A stretch of DNA of 37,226 nucleotides from Planctomycetaceae bacterium (GTDB taxonomy: Bacteria; Planctomycetota; Planctomycetia; Pirellulales; Thermoguttaceae), in contig WRCR01000002.1 of the NCBI GenBank assembly GCA_009783865.1, forward strand, positions 1 through 37,226. The letters run 5' to 3'. Shown here in pieces: positions 24,813 to 33,047 of this stretch. Every line of letters begins with the position of its first letter. The stretch's first letter is position 1. The position numbers were made by a program, and so were the translations under genes. Under the pieces are notes generated by a model. That model did no database searches, was not told the origin of the DNA, and saw only the letters and a list, made by a program, of their open reading frames with translations.

Positions 24813-25962
24813 ATTTTTCGTAACCGAAACGCTCGAAATATCTGCTCCAGCACCCGGCGATTTTTCGTTTCACCTCTTCGTCCATCTCGAACTTGTTCTT
24901 CTTGTATTCCTTTTGCGAAGCGGCAAAGGTCTCCATCACCGGCTTCACTTGAGCAAAATCGCCGAGTTGCAGCGTACTGTAAATCCTTTCCAGCGTGTCA
25001 ACCGGCGCAGAAGTCAATTCCTTGAAAGACACTTCGCAGAACTGTTCCGGTCTCAACAATTTAATATCTTCGTCAAACGCATCATACATCGTGTTGAGCG
25101 AATCGAAAACGTAGTCCTCCATTCCGATTCCTTTCGGGATTTGCGCGCCTTCGTCTTTCGACAGCCGCATCCAAAGATTGTAAGTCGAAGGAAAAATCGA
25201 ATACGGATTGCGGTGAATGTGAATGAACTGTGCATCAGGATATTTTTCCAATATCGCCGCTATCCGACCGGTATGAGTCGGCGATTTCAAAACGATACGC
25301 TTGTCCGGCATGAGAACCGTCAATGACCGCAAAAATTCGTCAAGACGATTCAGCCAGTCCGTCCGCTTTTCGGATGAAAGATTTTTCAACGTGAGATAAT
25401 CGAAGTCAATCCGCTCAGGATTATTCGGAAAGAACATATTGCGGTAAGGCGACGGAAGTCCCATCGACATCAGCGCGAACTCATCTTCCTGCGGACGGTC
25501 AAAGCCCGCTGCCATGTTGTCAATCGGTCGTTTCTTCGGCATTACAATAGCCGCTATGGGACGCAGATAAAACCGGGAAAAGATGAAGTGTTCCGGTGCG
25601 AAACAAGTATAGGTGTCGGCAAAGCCGAAACGCTCATCGTTGATGAGATATTCATGCAGCAAAGTCGTTCCGCTGCGCCAATGTCCGATAACAAAGAGCG
25701 GCGGTGCTGCGAGTTTCGTCTTCTTGATTTTTCTTCCGTAGAAGAGCCGCTGTAAAATCGCAGACGGTGAATTAGCGATTACTCCCAGTCCGAGTACAAC
25801 TCCGACCATTCCCCAGCAAAGCGGCGAGACGCGGTAATTGCCGCTTTTCAATAGTTTTAAGGCGGCGCGCACTGTCATTCCGTCCCAAAAACGGGGATAC
25901 CAAAATCGGTCTTTGTAGCCGCCGACTTCTGCTGTTTTTACTGCTGGTTTTTTTACCGACAT
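24811..25962 (-). CDS. Sulfotransferase family protein
   Basis: Transfers a sulfuryl group from PAPS to a hydroxyl or amino acceptor. PAPS-binding motifs are visible: the 5'-phosphosulfate loop FVIGHWRSGTTLLHEYL (residues 90-106) and the 3'-phosphate segment IVLKSPTHTGR with FIHIHRNPYSIFPST. The 383-residue length and the overall pattern (DEFALMSMGLPSPYRNMFFP, C-terminal IAGCWSRYFERFGY) fit the Sulfotransferase_3-like group abundant in planctomycetes. A hydrophobic stretch (PLCWGMVGVVLGLGVI, 47-62) suggests membrane association. AAGGGAG lies 7 bases before the ATG. The acceptor is unknown; surface polysaccharides or lipids are plausible. Confidence 0.85.
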   Translation of the reverse strand: MSVKKPAVKTAEVGGYKDRFWYPRFWDGMTVRAALKLLKSGNYRVSPLCWGMVGVVLGLGVIANSPSAILQRLFYGRKIKKTKLAAPPLFVIGHWRSGTTLLHEYLINDERFGFADTYTCFAPEHFIFSRFYLRPIAAIVMPKKRPIDNMAAGFDRPQEDEFALMSMGLPSPYRNMFFPNNPERIDFDYLTLKNLSSEKRTDWLNRLDEFLRSLTVLMPDKRIVLKSPTHTGRIAAILEKYPDAQFIHIHRNPYSIFPSTYNLWMRLSKDEGAQIPKGIGMEDYVFDSLNTMYDAFDEDIKLLRPEQFCEVSFKELTSAPVDTLERIYSTLQLGDFAQVKPVMETFAASQKEYKKNKFEMDEEVKRKIAGCWSRYFERFGYEK

Positions 25963-26041
25963 AATTTTCTCCCTTCATTTTCGGTTATAGCCATTTTAAC
26001 ATTTAGCGGCAACGTACGGTACTCCGCACTGATGGTTTTGT

Positions 26042-26057
26042 GTCGGCTATCGCCGAC
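26042..26057. repeat. Hairpin GTCGGC-TATC-GCCGAC
   Basis: A 6-bp stem with a TATC loop in the 150-base gap between the sulfotransferase start and the upstream gene. It is a member of the TATC-loop hairpin set (4101-4120, 24762-24781). Confidence 0.45.
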
Positions 26058-26112
26058 GCAGCCGCCCGGCGGGTAGTGAGCAGCGGGTGACGAGAACATA
26101 GCGGCAATCGCG

Positions 26113-26910
26113 CTATTTCGCTGTCGGCTGACTCAACAAAATGTTCCGGTTCAACAGTTGAATCTGCGCTTCGAGTGCCTTGATAGTTGTTTTTAACTCT
26201 TCGGTTTCTTTGCGGAGCGATTCCACACTGTTCTTCAACTCCGTCAATTCTTTTGATGGCTGCGGCACCCACGGAGAATCAGCAAATGCCCGCTCTTGGT
26301 CAAACTCGGTCGGCATAGACCGCTGCGGCGGCATTCCCGGCTGCTGCATCATCATGTTCGGCTGCATCATCGGCGGCTGGGCAACCGGCATCATAGGATT
26401 ACCGCCCGGAATCATTGAAGGGTCGAACTGCGGCGATAAATTCGGCGGCATACTATTCGGTCTCGGCATCGCCGGTAAAGTGTTCTGCATTGGATTCTGT
26501 TCTGTTAAATTCAGTTGCTCGGCGACCCCCTTTAGTTCCTTGGCGATTTCACTTTGTCTTTCGGTCAACATAGTCCGCATTTGCGTATCATTGGGGTCAA
26601 TGAAACTGAGTTGCCGCTGTATCTGCTGCAATTCAAAATTCATTTGGTCGCGCATCCGCATCAAGACGACAGGATTGATACGGGGCATTGCCGGCATACC
26701 GCCCATCACATTGGGACCCGACATAACGGGCTGCACCGGATTTTGCAGCGGGTCAGCCGCCGGTACTGTTTGCGCCGTAATCGGCTGCACTACAGGCGGC
26801 GTTGTTGACGGCACTGCGGGTTGCGTTGCCGGCTCTTGCGCCGGTTCTTGAGCGGAAACGGCAACTGCCGAAAGAGCAATCACGAATGATAATAAGAGTT
26901 TCGTTTTCAT
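26113..26910 (-). CDS. Secreted Pro/Met-rich protein with C-terminal coiled coil
   Basis: 265 residues, no family recognised. The signal peptide MKTKLLLSFVIALSAVAVSA is followed by a Pro/Gln/Thr-rich region (21-75). A helical segment comes next (about 84-140, RDQMNFELQQIQRQL then ERQSEIAKELKGVAEQL), then a Met/Pro/Asn-rich stretch (about 142-205, with runs such as PPMMQPNMMMQQPGMPP). It ends in a heptad-type coiled coil (about 222-258, ELTELKNSVESLRKETEELK). It is probably a periplasmic structural or scaffold protein. The Met-rich stretch could bind copper, but no histidine pattern supports this. Confidence 0.7.
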   Translation of the reverse strand: MKTKLLLSFVIALSAVAVSAQEPAQEPATQPAVPSTTPPVVQPITAQTVPAADPLQNPVQPVMSGPNVMGGMPAMPRINPVVLMRMRDQMNFELQQIQRQLSFIDPNDTQMRTMLTERQSEIAKELKGVAEQLNLTEQNPMQNTLPAMPRPNSMPPNLSPQFDPSMIPGGNPMMPVAQPPMMQPNMMMQQPGMPPQRSMPTEFDQERAFADSPWVPQPSKELTELKNSVESLRKETEELKTTIKALEAQIQLLNRNILLSQPTAK

Positions 26911-27099
26911 TGGTCTGATTTTTGTTTAGGGCTGTCCAACATCCATTTTTCAATTATAACAAAATTTTTCCATTTTTTCAAGGCAGAAAAAGCGTGTTTA
27001 AAGACGTTTACACATCATTTAGAGCGTTTTTGGATTTTTCGTGGCCAAATTCCTGTCACCCCCGTGAAGGCGGGGGGTCTAGAGAATAGATGTGAACCC

Positions 27100-27134
27100 T
27101 TTACGTCTAGATTCCCGCTTTCGCGGGAATGACG
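27100..27134. repeat. Dispersed palindromic repeat, copy B
   Basis: 35 bases matching 7756-7790, containing ATTCCCGC-TTTC-GCGGGAAT (27111-27130). It lies 41 bases past the stop codon of the polyferredoxin-type gene. Just left of it, around 27060-27080, a CACCCCC...GGGGGGT-type sequence may be the degenerate partner arm. Confidence 0.75.
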
Positions 27135-27174
27135 AAAGTGAATTCCAGCAGTCCACACCAATTCTTGATATGCT

Positions 27175-28545
27175 CTAACCGGTACTCCGGCTCTCCTGTG
27201 TTTCCAGCAGGAGCCGCTCGTTTTTCTGATTCGGGCAATACCAATAACAGCGTCCGCAACAGACACAGCGGAACACATCGACTTCGTAATTCGTTCTTTT
27301 GCGCCGCATTGAAATGGAAATTAGTTTGATGCCGATGACCAAGCCGACCCAAACGCCGAGAAACAAGCCCGCATAACGGAACTGCCGGTATTTAGCCAAA
27401 GCACTTTTATACACTTCTTCATACGGAACGCCGGTTTGAATTACCGTGCGGGTTTCGGGAAAAGTTCCGAAAGCGTCCGTCAATTTTTGTTCTTCCGCAT
27501 AAAGCAGTTCGGCAGTGCGGACATCAAAATGCAGCCCCGCAAACAACGGTGCAATGTAATAACCAATCACCGCAAAGACGGCAATGCTCACCGGCAGAAG
27601 CAGCAGCGTGAACGCAAACCAGCGGAGTCCGCTGCGGCGTTCCGGCAGCGTTGGTTCCGCTGTCGGTTTTGCGACCGCATTGTAAGGACAGATATTTTCG
27701 CAAAGATTGCAATTCGTACACGGCTGCGGCGAGATTGATATTTTACGCTTCGACAACCCGCTGCAAAACGAAAGCAAACCGCCGTAAGGACAAAGAAACC
27801 GGCAAAACGGTCTGCCGATAAACATTCCGATGATGAGCAGAACGACACTGTAAATCATTATCGGATACAAGCCGCCGAGACGGAAAAAACCGGCGTAAGG
27901 GTCAAAGCGGCAAACGAGATAACCCAAACCGGTATAAACAAAAAAGACGGCAAGTCCCAAATTGACATAACGGAAAATGCCCAGACAATTTTCAATGCCG
28001 TCCGGTATCGCAAGCGGTTTTATCAGCGTTAATTCCTGCACCGCTCCCAACGGGCAAACCGATGAGCAGAACACTCTGCCGAAAAACAGCGATACCAATA
28101 ACGGCAGCAGAAAAAGAATGAGAACCGTCCAAGGAATAAAAGTGTGCTGCTGCGTTATAGCGGCAACTATGTTTTGCAGCATACCGACCGGACAAGGACA
28201 GGCCTGCATCGCAAAACCGAGTATAACGACAGAAAGAACGGAGAGAGCGAACAGGATTTTCCTTGACCGCCAGCGGTAAGCGGCAAGAGCAGCAAGAACA
28301 ATCAATGCCGCATATAAAACAACGGCAAGAAAATTTTCGACGGAGACCGGTATCTTCGGCAGCGGTGCGTCGGTCGGCGGAAGTTTGTATTCCGATTCAA
28401 ACACCGGCGGCGGATTCCGCGGCACTGCGTTTGCTTCTGTGCAGAAACACAGAAACAAAACAGAAACCGCTGCCGTGACGGTACAAAACTTAACGAGTCG
28501 TTTGAAAGTTCTTGTCAAATAATTTTTCGTTTCTTTCGATAGCAT
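27175..28545 (-). CDS. Polyferredoxin-type membrane 4Fe-4S protein (NapH/NosR-like)
   Basis: 456 residues, probably an inner-membrane electron-transfer protein. Hydrophobic segments lie at about 20-36, 72-90, 97-113, 137-155, 190-210, 228-245, 308-332 and 391-412. Two membrane-proximal CxxxCP motifs typical of NapH/NosR proteins are present, in GRVFCSSVCPLG (C160, C164) and GRPFCRFLCPYG (C248, C252). Two [4Fe-4S] ferredoxin sites are CTNCNLCENICP (C276, C279, C282, C286) and CVCCGRCYWYCP (C427, C430, C433, C437). The ATG at 28545 lies inside the 3' end of the upstream gene (56-base overlap), so the two are probably translationally coupled. Such proteins usually pass quinol electrons to periplasmic redox partners; here the HzsA-like dihaem protein is the natural candidate. 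Confidence 0.8.
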   Translation of the reverse strand: MLSKETKNYLTRTFKRLVKFCTVTAAVSVLFLCFCTEANAVPRNPPPVFESEYKLPPTDAPLPKIPVSVENFLAVVLYAALIVLAALAAYRWRSRKILFALSVLSVVILGFAMQACPCPVGMLQNIVAAITQQHTFIPWTVLILFLLPLLVSLFFGRVFCSSVCPLGAVQELTLIKPLAIPDGIENCLGIFRYVNLGLAVFFVYTGLGYLVCRFDPYAGFFRLGGLYPIMIYSVVLLIIGMFIGRPFCRFLCPYGGLLSFCSGLSKRKISISPQPCTNCNLCENICPYNAVAKPTAEPTLPERRSGLRWFAFTLLLLPVSIAVFAVIGYYIAPLFAGLHFDVRTAELLYAEEQKLTDAFGTFPETRTVIQTGVPYEEVYKSALAKYRQFRYAGLFLGVWVGLVIGIKLISISMRRKRTNYEVDVFRCVCCGRCYWYCPNQKNERLLLETQESRSTG

Positions 28546-30955
28546 TACGAAATTTGTTTTCTATATCTTTTAGTTGCTGATATTTTTCCATTTGAATTTT
28601 ATCACGCAGCGTCAATGCAATGCTTCCGTCATCGCCGCGCGGCGTTTGCTGCAAAGCGGTTTTACCTGCTTCAATAATCGCAAGGGCTTCCTTGTACCGC
28701 TCATCGGAAGCGTTGCCCCGCAATGATGCCAAGCAAGGACTCAACTCCGGTCGGGTGAACGAAATTTGCCAATCCAGCGGTAATTGAGTGCTGTTGCCGC
28801 CGCTCTTGACGACTTCTTTGAATCCGCAAAGTTCCGACAAGCGATTCAGTTGCTGGTCGGTCAGCGGACTGCGTCCGAAACGGTTATCGGGAAAAGACGT
28901 TTGATAAACCGGATAATACGGCGCATTCAAATCAATCCAGGTTATTACGCGGCTGACCGCTTCGCGGTTCGTTTTGCCGTCAATGTACATACCGAGTTCA
29001 CGGCGTTTTGCGTCAATCTTATCACCGTTGGAAAGTTCTTTTATCGCGGCGTGTCCCGCCAGCAGAACATCGGAAAGTTTGCTTTGTGTTGAACCCCAAG
29101 CAAACGGTTTGAGTTTAATGTGCGGTCCCGCTCCAATCGGTTTAATAAGTTGTCTTCGATATAATTCGACATAAGACGTGTTGAATATGTTGTTCAAGTC
29201 GCCTGCAAGATTAAGGGAGGGTGAATTATTTTCTCGTTCTTCATCTTTTTCTTTATAGTCGTGGCAGCGTGTACAGTATTTATCGAACACCGGCTGCACT
29301 TCTTTGACGTAACTGAAGAGCCGCGGTTCGCCATACCAAGGAGTCAAGGTTCTCGGCGGCTTTGTCAGCGCAAGCGGTGTTTTCTGCGGTGCCGGTACTA
29401 CGGTGAGGCGGTCTTCATGACAGCCGGCGCAGCCGTTGGTCTCGCCCGGTCGAATTATAACGCCGCTGCGCATCGATTGAATCATTCTTTCGTCTTCATC
29501 GAGTATTTGAAAGTACACAAACGTATCCGCAGGAACGACGAAGTTAACACTGCCGTCTTCTTCGACAGGTACGGTTCCGATAACCCGTTTGTTGATAAAC
29601 TCGAACCAATTCATACCGGGTGCTTGTTCGCCGTGTCCGTTGCTCCAGCCCTTTGGCGACCACGTTTGTTTTTCCGGCGATTCGATTACCCGCAAGTATT
29701 TTACGCTGCCTTTTTTCACATCGGACATGCCGAAGCCCTCATAGACATTGGAAACGTAAAACACGCCGGTGCTTTGCGATAAGTCGGCTTTCTGCGTATT
29801 GACCGGCGGCGGTGTCGTTGCCTTCACCGGCATCGGGTCAAAGCAGCCGCCTGCGTCTTTGTCATCGAAAACCAATTCCATAGTGCCGTCTTTGCCGAGA
29901 AGATAGATGCCGGTCTTTTCGCCTTTGCCGAAAGTTCCGCTTGCGAGATACCAATCGGCGGACAGCGGAAACGGGTCTTCAAACTTCGGATTTACTTTCA
30001 CGAAGGTATCGTACTTGAATACTTCCCGAAGTGAATACGCCTGCTTGTCAGTATCTTCAACGAGGTTGATTGCATCCGGCGGGAAAGTTTGCAGCACCGC
30101 TTGTTTTCCGTCAATACCTTTCTGCCGGTCGATGACGGCAATCGCTCCCCACGGTCTGTCGTGGCAAGACGAAAACGTTGCAATGAAGACGGAAGAACTG
30201 CCGGGGAGCATTCGGGCATCAATTATTGCGCCCGGCGTTGAAGTGTTATTGCCCCACCAGATGCTGTGATTGAAGCCGTCTGTTGAAGTAACCCAAAGAC
30301 CTTGCGCATCGCCGAAGTTGCGGTCAATATATTCCCAGCGGTCGTAAAGTATTCTGCCGTCGGGAGTTAGAGAACTATGTCCTTCAAAGAGCGTACTCTT
30401 ACCGATTTGCTGAACGTTTGAACCGTCGCCGTTCATCTTGTAAAGGTTGCACATGATATGCCGATTGCACATGCAGTACTTCGGTTCGCGGGTTGACGAA
30501 AAAACAATATCGCACGAACCGTCCGAATTAGCAGACGGGACATAGAGCGGGTCAATATCCGAAACGCCGGGTAGGAAAGTCAACTGCGTCAATTTTTTCG
30601 TGCAGAATTCGTATTCGCAGATATGGTAATCATCGTCTTTGTTTTGCCGTATAGACAGTAGCACTTTCTTTGCGTCAAATGATATGCAAGGGTCTCTGAC
30701 AATTCCTTCGGGGAAATTCAACAGTATTTCAACGGTGTTATCTTTCGGATTCCAAATTTTCAGTTGCGAGCCGCCGCGGAAACTACCGGCGTTGATTTCA
30801 CCCTTTTGGAACATCGTTGCTGTATTGTGATGGTCGGAACGGTATTGTTCTCTCGCAACATAGAGTATCGGACTATCGAGTACATTATGAGCGGCAGGTG
30901 TCAATCCGCCGGTAACACAAACGAAGATAACGAAAACGAAAATACAGGAACGCAT
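28490..30955 (-). CDS. HzsA-like secreted protein with two haem c sites
   Basis: 821 residues with signal peptide MRSCIFVFVIFVCVTGG. Residues about 28-400 look like a TolB/PD40-type beta-propeller (ILYVAREQYRS, DIVFSSTREPKY, RILYDRWEYIDRNFGD). They are followed by a segment like the hydrazine synthase alpha-subunit middle domain (PVEEDGSVNFVVPADTFVYF). The C-terminal part has CAGCH (509-513) and CTRCH (561-565, in VQPVFDKYCTRCHDYKE), two c-type haem attachment sites. The family is common in planctomycetes that do not perform anammox, so hydrazine chemistry must not be assumed. No other Hzs subunit is nearby. The gene overlaps the downstream membrane Fe-S gene. Confidence 0.7.
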   Translation of the reverse strand: MRSCIFVFVIFVCVTGGLTPAAHNVLDSPILYVAREQYRSDHHNTATMFQKGEINAGSFRGGSQLKIWNPKDNTVEILLNFPEGIVRDPCISFDAKKVLLSIRQNKDDDYHICEYEFCTKKLTQLTFLPGVSDIDPLYVPSANSDGSCDIVFSSTREPKYCMCNRHIMCNLYKMNGDGSNVQQIGKSTLFEGHSSLTPDGRILYDRWEYIDRNFGDAQGLWVTSTDGFNHSIWWGNNTSTPGAIIDARMLPGSSSVFIATFSSCHDRPWGAIAVIDRQKGIDGKQAVLQTFPPDAINLVEDTDKQAYSLREVFKYDTFVKVNPKFEDPFPLSADWYLASGTFGKGEKTGIYLLGKDGTMELVFDDKDAGGCFDPMPVKATTPPPVNTQKADLSQSTGVFYVSNVYEGFGMSDVKKGSVKYLRVIESPEKQTWSPKGWSNGHGEQAPGMNWFEFINKRVIGTVPVEEDGSVNFVVPADTFVYFQILDEDERMIQSMRSGVIIRPGETNGCAGCHEDRLTVVPAPQKTPLALTKPPRTLTPWYGEPRLFSYVKEVQPVFDKYCTRCHDYKEKDEERENNSPSLNLAGDLNNIFNTSYVELYRRQLIKPIGAGPHIKLKPFAWGSTQSKLSDVLLAGHAAIKELSNGDKIDAKRRELGMYIDGKTNREAVSRVITWIDLNAPYYPVYQTSFPDNRFGRSPLTDQQLNRLSELCGFKEVVKSGGNSTQLPLDWQISFTRPELSPCLASLRGNASDERYKEALAIIEAGKTALQQTPRGDDGSIALTLRDKIQMEKYQQLKDIENKFRNAIERNEKLFDKNFQTTR

Positions 30956-31061
30956 TGTAATTAAAAATGAAAGGCAGAAGGCGTTTTATCAGCACCCGAT
31001 TGTAATCTTGCATTGATAAAACGTCAACATACCGGAGAAAAATGAGCGTACCGACAACGAA

Positions 31062-31179
31062 GCGGGAAACTGTGTTTCCCGCTGTTCCGAAAAGACGTTT
31101 TTTATGAAAGCGGGAAACACAGTTTCCCACTGTTCCGAAAAGACGTTTTTTTATGAAAGCGGGAAACACAGTTTCCCGC
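31062..31179. repeat. Three palindromes in 48/49-base tandem repeats
   Basis: GCGGGAAAC-TGT-GTTTCCCGC (31062-31082), a variant at 31110-31130 and GCGGGAAAC-ACA-GTTTCCCGC (31159-31179) are joined by two near-identical spacers containing GTTCCGAAAAGACG. The block lies between the porin stop and the HzsA-like gene. Each palindrome can form a 9-bp hairpin. It could serve as an mRNA 3'-end stabiliser or weak terminator for the porin. Confidence 0.75.
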
Positions 31180-31193
31180 TCGTTGTTGTCATT

Positions 31194-32750
31194 TTAGAAA
31201 TACACCCGGATACTCGTTCCAAAGATGTCTTCGTAGCAAACATTCTTCGCCGAGTTGAAGTTATGCTCCGAATGGATGTATTCAAATATCCAGCGCAGAT
31301 TCGGAGTCCAGAACCAGTTCATGCCGAGCGTAATGTCGTTCTGTCTTCCCGCTCTTCCGTTGTAATCCCGCCAGTCAGTCAAGTCGAGATAACTCCAGCC
31401 GACGACCGCCTGCCAGGCACCGAAACCGTCAATCAGGTTCCAGCCGCAGTAATCAAACGGATGGAAATTGCGCTTGACTTTTGCCGCACCGAAGTTGCCG
31501 TTTGCTAAACTGTAAGTTCTGTATTCGCCGGTAAGGAAATACTTGAGTTCCACATAAGCACCGTTTGCAGTTCTATCCGGTTCTCCTCTAAATGCATTAA
31601 ACCTTGCAGTGTAAATTTCAGACGCAACACTGAAAGGTCCATTCTGATAAGCGAATTCAAAGCCGCCGCGATTGCTGCAGTCATTCGCAAAAGCACCCGT
31701 TGTCAGCGAAGTTTCAAGGAAACTCACCGAGCCGAAATTCGTTGACATAGTTGCACTTTTAGTATAGTCCGTATGTACATATTCCCAATGACCGCCGAGA
31801 TGAAGAACCTTTTTTCCTTCATCGCAGAATAACGGAACAGCACTCAAGCGGACGTTGACGACTTCACCTTGATTATCATCAGGGATATAACGGTTAATGT
31901 TCGTTGCCCCGGCTTGAAATACGCCGGTAAATAACCGGACCCGGTCGCGGGCAAACAGATTCGTTGACGATATACCGACACGCCGTCCTAATCCAAAGGT
32001 AGACGAAGGACCGGTAAATTCAGTCAAGGTTGTATGCAGTTCGCTTCCCGGATATGCGAGACCTACGTCCGGTTTGTAATGACCGACGCGGACATAACCG
32101 AGCAGCGGAATGTTTTTAGCACCAATCCAGTTGTCATATAAACTGACTTGTCCGTTTGTCGGCGAAAGCGAAACTTCGAGTTTATAATCGAAGGATTCAA
32201 AACCGCTGCCGCTGATACCAATCTGCATATTACGGATACCGGCTCTGTTCTGCACATCGCCGTATTCCTGAAACGATTCCTGTTTCTGGTCTACTGCAAA
32301 GGTGTCGATGATGAGCCGACCGGTTATTTTCGGAGAAGACCACGACTTTTTGGTGTCGGGTTTCTTGTCCGCTGATTTCAGTTTTTCAATTTCCGCTCTG
32401 AGACCGTCGATGTCTGAGTAAATTTTCGGGTCGACAACGGTAACGGTTTGTGTCTGCGGCGGAGCAGGAACGGGTTTCTTTGCTTCTTTTGTTTCCTTTT
32501 TCTCTGATACGTTGGCAACTTGCGTAATTGTTACGGGAGTTGGTGCAGTTTGCGGCACGGCACCTTCCTGTGCGAGAATTACCGGTTTGCTGCCTTTTCG
32601 GTGCGGTGTCAGACCGCTGTCTTTTGCGGCATCTTGAATAACGGTTTCCCCGGCGGTGCCGCTTGCCGGTTCATTACCGAGGGCTGTTGTCCCGCCTATT
32701 AAGGCGAAAGACAATGCGCCGAGTAGAAAGAACGAGCATGATTTTCTCAT
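31194..32750 (-). CDS. Outer-membrane porin, phosphate-selective porin O/P type
   Basis: 518 residues. The signal peptide MRKSCSFFLLGALSFALIGG ends near TTALG|N. A Pro/Thr/Lys-rich linker follows, then a short coiled coil (IYSDIDGLRAEIEKLKSA, about 111-128), which is typical of trimeric porins that reach the wall. From about residue 140 there are alternating amphipathic strands (ITGRLIIDTFAVDQ, FDYKLEVSLSPTNGQVSLYD, YVRVGHYKPDVGL) typical of Porin_O_P. The protein ends in ...IRVYF, the C-terminal aromatic residue needed for barrel insertion. AGGAG lies 7 bases before the ATG. Substrate is unproven; many family members are not phosphate-specific. Confidence 0.82.
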   Translation of the reverse strand: MRKSCSFFLLGALSFALIGGTTALGNEPASGTAGETVIQDAAKDSGLTPHRKGSKPVILAQEGAVPQTAPTPVTITQVANVSEKKETKEAKKPVPAPPQTQTVTVVDPKIYSDIDGLRAEIEKLKSADKKPDTKKSWSSPKITGRLIIDTFAVDQKQESFQEYGDVQNRAGIRNMQIGISGSGFESFDYKLEVSLSPTNGQVSLYDNWIGAKNIPLLGYVRVGHYKPDVGLAYPGSELHTTLTEFTGPSSTFGLGRRVGISSTNLFARDRVRLFTGVFQAGATNINRYIPDDNQGEVVNVRLSAVPLFCDEGKKVLHLGGHWEYVHTDYTKSATMSTNFGSVSFLETSLTTGAFANDCSNRGGFEFAYQNGPFSVASEIYTARFNAFRGEPDRTANGAYVELKYFLTGEYRTYSLANGNFGAAKVKRNFHPFDYCGWNLIDGFGAWQAVVGWSYLDLTDWRDYNGRAGRQNDITLGMNWFWTPNLRWIFEYIHSEHNFNSAKNVCYEDIFGTSIRVYF

Positions 32751-32805
32751 CTAAATCTCCTGAAAACGTTTGTTTGCTTCTTTTGGATTTTGTATGTCGG
32801 TTTAT

Positions 32806-32843
32806 TTTTTCGGGATGGGATTTTTCGGGATAACCCCGAAAAA
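32806..32843. promoter_or_regulatory. Inverted and direct repeats upstream of the porin gene
   Basis: TTTTTCGGG-ATAAC-CCCGAAAAA (32821-32843) is a perfect 9-bp inverted repeat, and a second TTTTTCGGGAT lies at 32806-32816. It is 56-93 bases before the porin start. The T-rich arm precedes the A-rich arm on both strands, so it is not an intrinsic terminator and could be an operator. Confidence 0.35.
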
Positions 32844-33017
32844 CGAAATATCCGTAAAATCAATATCGTTTCCTACAACCGTAAAAATCCGCAAATTTAG
32901 AAGTTTCGCCGGCAATTTGTGCAGATACAAAAGTTAAAACCGGCAAAAGCAGAATAATCAAAAAAATCGGTATTTATGACGCAAATTAACTATTTTGCGG
33001 GAATGCTTTAGATTAAC

Positions 33018-33036
33018 GCCGGTTCGCAAAACCGGC
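33018..33036. repeat. Hairpin GCCGGTT-CGCAA-AACCGGC after hpnE
   Basis: A 7-bp perfect stem 11 bases past the hpnE stop, flanked on the right by TGCTAAAC as in the copy at 8379-8397. It belongs to the GGTTCG-loop subset of gene-end hairpins. Confidence 0.6.
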
Positions 33037-33047
33037 TGCTAAACGAG

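Noticed and set aside
24743..24853. Extended N-terminus of methyltransferase copy 3
   Set aside because: It would overlap the sulfotransferase end and is encoded by the hairpin and the 15-base direct repeat. The other copies begin at MAKNKSEQE, and AGAGG precedes that ATG.
19898..25962. EcoRI-like endonuclease, or another restriction or toxin gene, beside the methyltransferases
   Set aside because: All open frames between the sulfotransferase and lpxB are accounted for by the three methyltransferase genes; the remaining frames are antisense shadows without starts or family resemblance.
28490..30955. True hydrazine synthase subunit, implying anammox metabolism
   Set aside because: Only an alpha-like protein is present, without beta/gamma subunits, hydrazine dehydrogenase or multihaem clusters. 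Related proteins occur in non-anammox planctomycetes.
31062..31179. Short CRISPR array
   Set aside because: Repeat-like palindromes are present, but the intervening sequences are also near-identical, so they are not spacers.
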